A stretch of 15,105 nucleotides of DNA. Origin: Polynucleobacter meluiroseus. Its GTDB lineage: Bacteria; Verrucomicrobiota; Verrucomicrobiia; Opitutales; UBA953. The stretch spans positions 1-15,105 of the forward strand of contig CALPIW020000013.1 of the NCBI GenBank assembly GCA_943323725.2, written 5' to 3'. How positions within the stretch are numbered: the stretch's first letter is position 1; each line of letters opens with the position of its first letter. The notes beneath the pieces were generated by a model. That model was not told where the DNA came from. It made no database searches and saw only the letters and a program-made list of their open reading frames with translations. A program made the translations under genes and the position numbers. Positions 7,210 through 13,288 of the stretch are shown in pieces.

Positions 7210-8253
7210 ATGACGACTTCCTTCACCATCGCCGAACTCGCCGCCCTCACCGCGGCCGACGCCGTCGAGGGTGCCTGCGCCGGTCCGATCACCGGCGTCG
7301 CCGCCTTGGCCGAAGCGACTTCCGCCGACCTTTCTTTCCTCGGTAACGCCAAGTACGCCGATGCCGTGGCCGCCTCGCGCGCCGGTGCGATCCTCGTGCC
7401 GGTCGCTTTCGCGGGCAAGCCGGCCGCCGGCCAGGCTTTCCTCCGCGTCGCCAATCCTTCCTACGCGCTCGCGCTGTTCTGCGGCGTGCTCGAGGCGCGC
7501 CTCTGGCCGCGCCCTCCGGCCGGCATCCACGCGACCGCCGTCGTCGCGCCCTCCGCCAAGATCGATCCTTCCGCCCACGTCGGCCCCCTCTGCGTCATCG
7601 GTGAAGGCGCGGTCGTCGCCGCCGGCGCGGTCCTCGAAGCCCGCTGCCATATCGGTCCCCGCGCTTCGGTCGGCGCCGATTGCTGGCTCAAGCCCGGCGT
7701 CATCGTCGGCGACTACTGCGTCCTCGGCGCCCGCTGCCGCATCCAGTCCGGCGCCGTCATCGGCTCCGATGGCTTCGGTTATGAGCCCGTCAACGGCGAG
7801 ATCCGCCGCATCCCGCAGATCGGCAACGTGGTCCTCGAAGACGACGTCGAGGTCGGCGCCAACTCGACCCTCGACCGCGCCCGCTTCAGCCAGACGGTCG
7901 TCGGGCGGGGCACCAAGATCGATAATCTCGTCCAGATCGCCCACAATGTGCGCATCGGCCGCCAGTGCCTGATCACCGCGCAAGTCGGCATCGCCGGCAG
8001 CACGACCCTCGGCGACCATTGCGTCTTGGGCGGCCAGTCCGGCGTGGCCGGTCACCTGACCCTCGGCGACCGCGTCAAGCTGGGCGCCCAGACGGGCCTC
8101 TTCGAGGACGTGCCCGCCGACGGCTTCATGAACGGCACGCCCGCCGTGCCCTTCGGTCTGGAGCGTCGCCTGGTCGTCCTTTCGCGCCGTCTGCCCGATT
8201 TGTTCAAAAAGGTTGATTCGCTGACCGCCTCCTTGGACTCTGCTAAACGCTAA
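7210..8253 (+). CDS. lpxD: UDP-3-O-acylglucosamine N-acyltransferase LpxD
   Basis: Third step of lipid A synthesis: transfers a 3-hydroxyacyl chain from ACP to the 2-amino group of UDP-3-O-acylglucosamine, at the cytoplasmic face. The 347 residues fit the family. The N-terminal uridine-binding domain (about 1-110) has the signature LSFLGNAKYADAV. A left-handed beta helix of hexapeptide repeats spans about residues 112-320 (IHATAVVAPSAKIDPSAHVG, IGDSC-like turns, SGAVIGSDGFGYEP). The catalytic base is H245 in VQIAHNVRIG, preceded by the conserved NSTLDRARF. A short helical C-terminus follows. It sits between skp and prs (5 nt to prs) in the order bamA-skp-lpxD common in Gram-negatives. Confidence 0.96.
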   Translation: MTTSFTIAELAALTAADAVEGACAGPITGVAALAEATSADLSFLGNAKYADAVAASRAGAILVPVAFAGKPAAGQAFLRVANPSYALALFCGVLEARLWPRPPAGIHATAVVAPSAKIDPSAHVGPLCVIGEGAVVAAGAVLEARCHIGPRASVGADCWLKPGVIVGDYCVLGARCRIQSGAVIGSDGFGYEPVNGEIRRIPQIGNVVLEDDVEVGANSTLDRARFSQTVVGRGTKIDNLVQIAHNVRIGRQCLITAQVGIAGSTTLGDHCVLGGQSGVAGHLTLGDRVKLGAQTGLFEDVPADGFMNGTPAVPFGLERRLVVLSRRLPDLFKKVDSLTASLDSAKR

Positions 8254-8258
8254 CCGAC

Positions 8259-9212
8259 ATGAGCCTCCCTGAGATGAAGATTTTCACCGGCAACGCCAAC
8301 CCGGCGCTGGCCAAGGAAATCTGCGAACATCTCGGCGTCCCTCTCGGCACCGCGACCGTCAATCGTTTCCCCGACGGCGAGACGTTCGTGCAGATCAACG
8401 AGAACATCCGCGGCTGCGACGTCTACGTGATCCAGCCGACCTGCGCGCCGGCCAACGACCGTATCATGGAGCTGCTGATCATGATCGACGCGCTCCGCCG
8501 CGCCTCCGCCGCGCGTATCACGGCCGTCATCCCGTTCTTCGGTTACGCCCGCCAGGACCGCAAGGACAAGCCCCGCGTGCCGATCACGGCCAAGCTCGTC
8601 GCCAACCTGCTCACCGCCGCCGGCGCCAACCGCGTCCTGACGGTCGACCTGCACGCCCAGCAGATCCAGGGTTTCTTCGACATCCCGGTCGACCATCTCT
8701 ACGCCTCGCCGGTCTTCTATAAGCACATCAAGGACAAGCCCTGGCTCAAGGACGCCACGGTCTTCTCGCCCGACGTGGGCGGCCTGAAGTATGCCTCGGC
8801 CGTGGCCGACATGCTCAACCTGCCTTACGGCTTCGTCGCCAAGCGCCGTACGAGCGCGACCACCGTCCAGGCCACGAGCCTCGTCGGTGAAGTCGAAGGC
8901 CGCGACATCATCCTGGTCGACGACATGACGGAGACCGCGGGAACGCTTGTGGCCGCCGCCGAACTGCTCAAGAAGAACGGCGCCCGCTCGGTGCGCGCCG
9001 TCGTCTCGCACTGCATGATCCAGGAGATCGCCTTCGAGCGCCTCCGCCGCGGCGTCATCGACGAGGTCATCACGACCAACTCCGTCCCGGCCGACTGGCC
9101 GAAGGACCTGCCGATCACGGTGCTTTCGATCGCCCCGCTGCTGTCCGACGCGATCCGTCGCATCCACGGCAACAACAGCGTGACCGACCTCTTCCCGATC
9201 AAGGGCCACTGA
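8259..9212 (+). CDS. prs: Ribose-phosphate pyrophosphokinase (PRPP synthase)
   Basis: Makes phosphoribosyl pyrophosphate from ribose 5-phosphate and ATP for purine, pyrimidine, NAD, His and Trp synthesis. The 317 residues match class I enzymes. Visible motifs: FPDGETFVQINENIRG near the N-terminus, the ATP-site YARQDRK, the DLHAQQIQGFF signature starting at D130, the flexible-loop KRR, and the PRPP-binding loop VDDMTETAGT at 220-229 (commonly VDDMIDTAGT, so IDT is replaced by TET). The ATG at 8259 begins 5 nt after lpxD, indicating read-through from that gene; no Shine-Dalgarno sequence is seen. A strong terminator follows 18 nt after the stop. Confidence 0.96.
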   Translation: MSLPEMKIFTGNANPALAKEICEHLGVPLGTATVNRFPDGETFVQINENIRGCDVYVIQPTCAPANDRIMELLIMIDALRRASAARITAVIPFFGYARQDRKDKPRVPITAKLVANLLTAAGANRVLTVDLHAQQIQGFFDIPVDHLYASPVFYKHIKDKPWLKDATVFSPDVGGLKYASAVADMLNLPYGFVAKRRTSATTVQATSLVGEVEGRDIILVDDMTETAGTLVAAAELLKKNGARSVRAVVSHCMIQEIAFERLRRGVIDEVITTNSVPADWPKDLPITVLSIAPLLSDAIRRIHGNNSVTDLFPIKGH

Positions 9213-9230
9213 GGTCCGCGTCAGGACGTA

Positions 9231-9262
9231 AAAAAGGCCGCCTCGATCGAGGCGGCCTTTTT
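9231..9262. terminator. Bidirectional terminator between prs and the peroxiredoxin gene
   Basis: A perfect 14-bp stem (9231-9244 with 9249-9262) around a GATC loop begins with an A run and ends with a T run, so it has the terminator form on both strands. It sits between the convergent ends of prs (stop at 9212) and the minus-strand peroxiredoxin gene (stop at 9284) and should serve both. Confidence 0.93.
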
Positions 9263-9283
9263 GTTGGCGAGTGAGGGTAGGGC

Positions 9284-9796
9284 TTACTTCTTCGCGTCGG
9301 CGAGGAAGGCGAGGATCACCTGGGCCTGGTCACCGGTGTGTCCCTTGTGGTCGGCGTAGACGCACTTGCCGTCCTTGAAGAGGAAGGCGCTGCGACCGGC
9401 CATGCCGACCATGTTCTTCACGCCGAAAGCTTCGGTGACGGCCTTCTTCTCCTTGTCGGCGAGGAGGCGGAAGGGGAACTTCTGCTCTTCCTTGAATTCT
9501 TTCTGGAGCTTCTCGTCGTCGGTGCTGACGCCGAGGACGTTCACGCCGGCCTTCTGGAGTTCGGACCAGTTGTCGCGGAGCGAGCAGCCCTGCTTGGTGC
9601 AGCCGCCGGTCTTGGCCTTCGGGTAGAAGTAGACGAGCAGGTAGCCCTTGGCGCCTTCCTTGGCGAGGGAGACGGCCTTGCCGTCCTGGTCATTGCAAGT
9701 GACGTCCGGGATGGAGGCGCCGACGGCGAGCTTTTCAGCCGCGTTACCGAAGAAGGGGAGGAGGGACATGAGGAGGGTAGCGAAGAGAGTCTTCAT
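9284..9796 (-). CDS. Exported peroxiredoxin, PrxQ/BCP type
   Basis: Thiol peroxidase that reduces H2O2 or organic peroxides with a reactive Cys. The 170-residue product opens with a signal peptide (KTLFATLLMSLLPFFGNA, likely cut after A19), so it probably acts in the periplasm. The thioredoxin-like fold is recognised from SIPDVTCNDQDGKAVSL, YLLVYFYPKAKTGGCTKQGC, NVLGVSTDD, FPFRLLADK and the conserved Arg in GRSAFLF. C66 is the expected peroxidatic Cys (T at -3 kept, but Gly replaces the common Pro before GC), and C71, five residues on, fits the resolving Cys of atypical 2-Cys PrxQ enzymes. The frame stays open upstream for hundreds of codons, but only the ATG at 9796 begins the signal peptide. 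It is transcribed towards prs and divergently from the fabZ-like gene. Confidence 0.92.
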   Translation of the reverse strand: MKTLFATLLMSLLPFFGNAAEKLAVGASIPDVTCNDQDGKAVSLAKEGAKGYLLVYFYPKAKTGGCTKQGCSLRDNWSELQKAGVNVLGVSTDDEKLQKEFKEEQKFPFRLLADKEKKAVTEAFGVKNMVGMAGRSAFLFKDGKCVYADHKGHTGDQAQVILAFLADAKK

Positions 9797-9889
9797 ACGC
9801 TTCAGGTTGGGCGCCCGCCCGTAAAAGGCAAACGCGACCGCCGGTGTTTTGTGTCGCTTGTCCGACTTTCCGGGGGCAAAAATAAGCCC
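9797..9889. promoter_or_regulatory. Divergent intergenic region (peroxiredoxin / lipid operon)
   Basis: These 93 nt separate two divergently transcribed units and must hold both promoters unless they extend into the genes. The only plus-strand sigma70-like match seen is TTGTCC at 9858 and AATAAG at 9881, 17 bp apart, each 4 of 6 to consensus. It would start transcription at or next to the ATG at 9890, that is, a leaderless message, so it is a weak candidate. No convincing minus-strand promoter was found. Confidence 0.3.
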
Positions 9890-10330
9890 ATGTTGCAGGC
9901 CGTCCTCGACACCATCCCTCATCGCCCGCCGTTCCTCTTCCTGGACCGCATCGACGAGGTCCGGGCCGATGGGGCCACCTGCACCCGCACCTTCCGGGCG
10001 GACGAGCCTTTCTACGCCGGCCATTACCCGGGTAACCCGATCACCCCGGGCGTCCTGCTCTGCGAGTCCGTCTTCCAGGCGGCCGCAGTCTACCTGACCA
10101 AGAAGCTCCAGTCCGAAGGCGGCGCCCCGGCCGGTAAGACCCCGGTGCTCTGCCGCATCGAGGAAGCCAAGTTCAAGGGGATGGTGAAGCCCGGCGACAC
10201 GGTCTCGATCGAGGTGAAGCACGTCGAGACGCTCCAGCAGTTCCATTTCCTGACGGGCACGGTACGTCGCGACGGCAAGGCCGTCCTGACCATCCGCTTC
10301 GCCCTCGCCCTCGTCGACCAACCCGCCTGA
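9890..10330 (+). CDS. fabZ: 3-hydroxyacyl-ACP dehydratase, FabZ family
   Basis: Hot-dog-fold dehydratase removing water from 3-hydroxyacyl-ACP during fatty-acid elongation. The 146 residues match FabZ length. The family opening IPHRPPFLFLDRI is present, followed by the active-site segment GHYPGNPITPGVLLCES with catalytic H45 and E59, and the later FKGMVKPGDTV strand-turn. The ATG at 9890 is chosen because it falls directly before the conserved PHR segment; the frame is open far upstream but there it only mirrors the antisense peroxiredoxin gene. It is first in a four-gene operon and 3 nt separate it from the FabI-like gene. It could be the housekeeping FabZ or a paralogue serving this operon; the window cannot decide. 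Confidence 0.88.
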   Translation: MLQAVLDTIPHRPPFLFLDRIDEVRADGATCTRTFRADEPFYAGHYPGNPITPGVLLCESVFQAAAVYLTKKLQSEGGAPAGKTPVLCRIEEAKFKGMVKPGDTVSIEVKHVETLQQFHFLTGTVRRDGKAVLTIRFALALVDQPA

Positions 10331-10333
10331 CCT

Positions 10334-11140
10334 ATGTCCTTCCTCGGCCTCACCGGTAAGACCTACCTCGTCCTCGGCGTCGCGAACAAGAAGTCCGTCG
10401 CCTGGCACGTCGCCAAGACCCTCGAGGCCGAAGGGGCCAATGTGGTCTACTCCGTCCGCTCCCAGGCTCGCCTCGACTCGCTGAAGGGCCTGCTCGACGG
10501 CAAGCCGGTCTACCTGTGCGACCTTGAGCACGAAGCGCAGACGCAGCAGCTCGCGGCCGCCGTCGGCCGCGAACACGGCCCCCTTGACGGCGTCCTGCAC
10601 AGCGTGGCCTTCGCCAACTTCTCCAAGGGCATGCAGCCGTTCCACGAGACGGTCCGCGCCGACTTCCTGCAGGCCACCGCGATCTCCGCGTTCTCGCTCG
10701 TCGAACTGGCCCGCGCGCTCAAGCCGCACCTGAAGTCCGACGCGTCCGTCGTCTCGATCGGCATCTCCTCGCAGGTGACGGCCTCGAACTACGGCTATAT
10801 GTCGCCGATCAAGGCCGCCCTCGAATCCGCCAGCCGCTTCCTCGCGAAATCCTTCTCGGCCGATTCGCGCGTACGCTTCAACTCCGTCAACGCCGGACCG
10901 CTCAAGACGAGCGCGAGCGCCGGCATCCCGGGTTATCTCCATAACTACCTGCACGCCGAGAAGATGACCTTCCGTAAGGAGGCCCTGAAGACGCAGGAGG
11001 TCGCCGACACGGCCGTCTGGCTGCTCTCGCCGCGTTCGAGCGGCGTCAACGGGCAGGGCATCGTGGTCGACGCCGGCATGGGCTGGAATTTCTTCGACGA
11101 AGAACTCGTGGCCGCTTCTTCCCGTCTCCCCGGCTCGTGA
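10334..11140 (+). CDS. fabI: Enoyl-ACP reductase, FabI-like SDR
   Basis: NAD(P)H-dependent short-chain dehydrogenase fold predicted to reduce trans-2-enoyl-ACP, the last step of chain elongation. The 268 residues carry the FabI-type cofactor pattern LGVANKKSVAWHVA instead of the classic SDR TGxxxGxG, then CDLE, HSVAFA, the catalytic pair Y153 and K160 in YGYMSPIK (Tyr-x6-Lys as in FabI), and NAGPLKTSASAGI. The extra Tyr that precedes the catalytic one by ten residues in E. coli FabI appears to be Gly or Ser here (SIGISSQVTASNY), more like the SS pattern of FabL. Its GTGA end overlaps the start of the OleA-like gene. A diverged SDR with another substrate is possible. Confidence 0.8.
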   Translation: MSFLGLTGKTYLVLGVANKKSVAWHVAKTLEAEGANVVYSVRSQARLDSLKGLLDGKPVYLCDLEHEAQTQQLAAAVGREHGPLDGVLHSVAFANFSKGMQPFHETVRADFLQATAISAFSLVELARALKPHLKSDASVVSIGISSQVTASNYGYMSPIKAALESASRFLAKSFSADSRVRFNSVNAGPLKTSASAGIPGYLHNYLHAEKMTFRKEALKTQEVADTAVWLLSPRSSGVNGQGIVVDAGMGWNFFDEELVAASSRLPGS

Positions 11141-12174
11141 TCTTCCAGCGCACCGTCCTTTCCGGCCTCGTCGCCGAACTGCCTCCCGAGGTCTGGACCT
11201 CCGACGAGGTCGAGCGCCGTCTGGCGCCGCTCTATGGCCGCCTGAAGCTGCCGGAGGGCCGTCTCGAGCTGATGACGGGCATCCGCGAGCGTCGCTTCTG
11301 GCCGCAGGCCATCCGCCCGTCCGCCGCTTCCGCGTTGGCCGGGCGTCGCGCGATGCAGGCCGCCGGCGTGGGCCCGGCCGACATCGACCTGCTCATCCAC
11401 TCGTCCGTCTGCCGCGATCGCCTCGAGCCTTCGACCGCCGCGTATGTGCATGGACTGCTCGGCCTCGGCGCGCAGGCGCAGATCCTCGACGTCTCCAACG
11501 CCTGCCTGGGTTTCCTCAACGCCGTCGCGCTCGCCGCGGGCATGGTGGAGTCCGGTCAGATCCGTCGCGCGCTCGTCTGCTCCGGCGAAGATGGTCGACC
11601 GCTCGTGGAGCGCACGATCCGCATGCTGAACGAAGACCTCGCGCTCACGCGTGAGACCATCAAGCCGTACTTCGCCAATCTCACCATCGGCGCAGGTGGC
11701 GCGGCTGCGGTGGTCTCCCGCGACGACCTCGCCGCGCCCGGCGCGATCCGCCTGCTCGGCGGAGCCGCTGAAACCGATTCTTCCGCGAACGGCCTTTGCG
11801 AAGGAGACACTTCCTTCGCCGAACTCGACATGCGCACGGACTCCGAAGCGCTGCTCGCCGCCGGCGTCGCGCTGGCCCAGCGTTGCTGGGGTCGCTTCAA
11901 AGGCGTCACCGGCTGGGATGAATCCACGCCGCATCGCGTGGTGACGCACCAGGTCGGCCGCCGTCATTCCTCGCTGCTGTTCGAGAAGCTCGGGCTCGAC
12001 CCCGCGAAAGATTACCAGAGCTTCGATCGCCTCGGTAACGTGGGCTCGGTTTCCGTGCCTGCCACGCTGGCGCTCGGGATCGCCGAAGGCCGGATCAAGC
12101 CCGGTGAACGCGTCGCGCTGCTGGGCATCGGTAGCGGTCTCGCCAGCATGATGCTCGCCGTCGAATGCCAATGA
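11137..12174 (+). CDS. oleA: OleA-like 3-oxoacyl-ACP synthase III family protein
   Basis: Thiolase-fold condensing enzyme. OleA joins two fatty acyl-CoAs head to head into a beta-keto acid that leads to long-chain ketones or olefins. The 345 residues hold ELMTGIRERRFWP, SSVCRDRLEPSTAAYVHG and SNACLGFLNAV, features that match OleA more than FabH. C123 is the acyl-accepting nucleophile, with H271 (VVTHQVG) and N301 (RLGNVGS) completing the triad. E97 in LEPST matches the Glu that OleA donates across the dimer as base. The start is GTG at 11137, overlapping the preceding stop by 4 nt; no later start keeps the N-terminal strand. A FabH-like enzyme with another acyl partner is the main alternative. 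Confidence 0.85.
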   Translation: MIFQRTVLSGLVAELPPEVWTSDEVERRLAPLYGRLKLPEGRLELMTGIRERRFWPQAIRPSAASALAGRRAMQAAGVGPADIDLLIHSSVCRDRLEPSTAAYVHGLLGLGAQAQILDVSNACLGFLNAVALAAGMVESGQIRRALVCSGEDGRPLVERTIRMLNEDLALTRETIKPYFANLTIGAGGAAAVVSRDDLAAPGAIRLLGGAAETDSSANGLCEGDTSFAELDMRTDSEALLAAGVALAQRCWGRFKGVTGWDESTPHRVVTHQVGRRHSSLLFEKLGLDPAKDYQSFDRLGNVGSVSVPATLALGIAEGRIKPGERVALLGIGSGLASMMLAVECQ

Positions 12175-13055
12175 CCGCCGCCGACCTATCGCCCGCCGTG
12201 CAGGCGCTCTATCCCTTTGCGCCGAAGGATTTCGCCGCGCTCTCGGGACGCATGAGTTACGTCGACCACGGTCCGCGCGACGGTCGTCCCGTGCTGCTGC
12301 TTCATGGCAATCCGTCGTGGTCGTTCCTTTGGCGCGACCTGATCCTGAAACTCGCTGCGCAAGGCCGTCGCGTGATCGCCCCTGACCACGTCGGCATGGG
12401 CCTGTCTGCCCGCCCTGATCGTTTCCTCCGTCTGGCCGACCGCATCGCCGACGTCGAAGCCCTCATCGCCCACCTCGGACTCAAGGAATTCGACCTGGGC
12501 GTGCATGACTGGGGTGGCGCTATCGGCTTCGGCGTGGCTGGTCGCCGTCCGGAGAGGGTGGGGAAGATCCTCGTCACCAACACTGGCGCCTTCCTCTCCG
12601 AGCGCATCCCGGCCCGCATCGCCCTCTGCCGCGCCCCCCTGATCGGACGTTTCATCGTCCAAGGCCTTAACGGCTTCGCTTGGCCGGCCACCTGGATGTC
12701 GGTCGAGAAACCGCTCAGCCCAGCCGCCAAGGCCGGTTTCCTGGCCCCCTACGGGTCCGCTTCGGTCCGCCGGGCGGTCGCCGACTTCGTGGCCGATATC
12801 CCCATGGAGGCCGAACACCCCACCCGGAGCGTCTTGGCGGGGGTGGAAGCCTCTTTGGCGGGCCTCAAGGGCAAGCCTATGCTGCTTTGTTGGGGAATGC
12901 GGGACTTCTGCTTCGACCGATCGTTCCTCGAGGGCTTCATCACCCGTTTCCCGGCCGCCCAGCAGCTCCTTTTCGCCGACGCCGGGCACTATGTCCTGGA
13001 AGACACCGGTGAGGCGGCGCTGGGTCCGATCGCGGCCTTTTTCGGACCCGCCTGA
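12165..13055 (+). CDS. oleB: OleB-like alpha/beta hydrolase (haloalkane dehalogenase family)
   Basis: Alpha/beta hydrolase. OleB proteins, the usual neighbours of OleA, decarboxylate beta-lactones to cis-olefins in long-chain hydrocarbon synthesis; the same fold includes haloalkane dehalogenases. The 296 residues show the oxyanion segment HGNPSW (N49, W52), PDHVGMGLS, the nucleophile elbow HDWGG with D115 next to W116, and catalytic H275 in DAGHYVLED. Asp as nucleophile with Asn and Trp halide-type residues marks the dehalogenase/OleB branch rather than a Ser esterase. Two ATGs compete: 12165 and 12171, the latter making an ATGA overlap with the upstream stop. Its place directly after the OleA-like gene supports the OleB reading; a true dehalogenase cannot be excluded. 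Confidence 0.82.
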   Translation: MPMTAADLSPAVQALYPFAPKDFAALSGRMSYVDHGPRDGRPVLLLHGNPSWSFLWRDLILKLAAQGRRVIAPDHVGMGLSARPDRFLRLADRIADVEALIAHLGLKEFDLGVHDWGGAIGFGVAGRRPERVGKILVTNTGAFLSERIPARIALCRAPLIGRFIVQGLNGFAWPATWMSVEKPLSPAAKAGFLAPYGSASVRRAVADFVADIPMEAEHPTRSVLAGVEASLAGLKGKPMLLCWGMRDFCFDRSFLEGFITRFPAAQQLLFADAGHYVLEDTGEAALGPIAAFFGPA

Positions 13056-13288
13056 CGGTCCGCTCGCCGGGGGTGTCGGGGTGGTCGGAAATCAGCTGTG
13101 AGTAACGTGTGAGCAACGGTTTCTAACACCCCCTATTAGTTTTTGTAAGGGGTTGATTGGTAGTCATTTCTGGGCGGCCAAAAACATTCACGGCGAGGGT
13201 GTTTCCTGTTGCAGATACCCCTGTGAAAAACAGCATGAAAACACCCCTCCTGCGGGCGGGGAAATATCATTTATTTACCCACCTAGAC
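13056..13288 (+). promoter_or_regulatory. gyrB upstream region with repeats and hairpins
   Basis: This 233-nt gap is more A/T-rich than its neighbours. It holds the GTGA repeats (13098-13119). Nearer the gene lies a two-part stem: GGGTGTTT at 13197-13204 with AAACACCC at 13239-13246, and inside it CTGTT at 13206-13210 with AACAG at 13229-13233. A second hairpin at 13244-13261 (CCCC and CC pairing with GG and GGGG, TGCG loop) shares bases with the first, so the two exclude each other. No T run follows, so neither is an intrinsic terminator. No clear sigma70 promoter or Shine-Dalgarno sequence is visible, though a gyrB promoter is expected here. Confidence 0.5.
13098..13119. repeat. Two 11-bp phased GTGA repeats upstream of gyrB
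   Basis: GTGAGTAACGT at 13098-13108 is followed directly by GTGAGCAACGG at 13109-13119, identical at 9 of 11 positions. Period and GTGA start match the array before dnaB. TGTGAGTAA at 13097 differs by one base from the reverse DnaA-box form TGTGNATAA. The repeats lie about 170 nt before the gyrB ATG, at the far end of the intergenic region. Confidence 0.45.

Noticed and set aside
9797..10954. Upstream extension of the minus-strand peroxiredoxin frame to a 556-residue protein
   Set aside because: The extra part is antisense to the fabZ-like and fabI-like genes and resembles no family; the signal peptide begins at the ATG at 9796.
13043..13062. 6-bp hairpin CGGACC/GGTCCG over the oleB stop as a terminator
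   Set aside because: The loop is 8 nt and no T run follows, so it does not have intrinsic terminator form.
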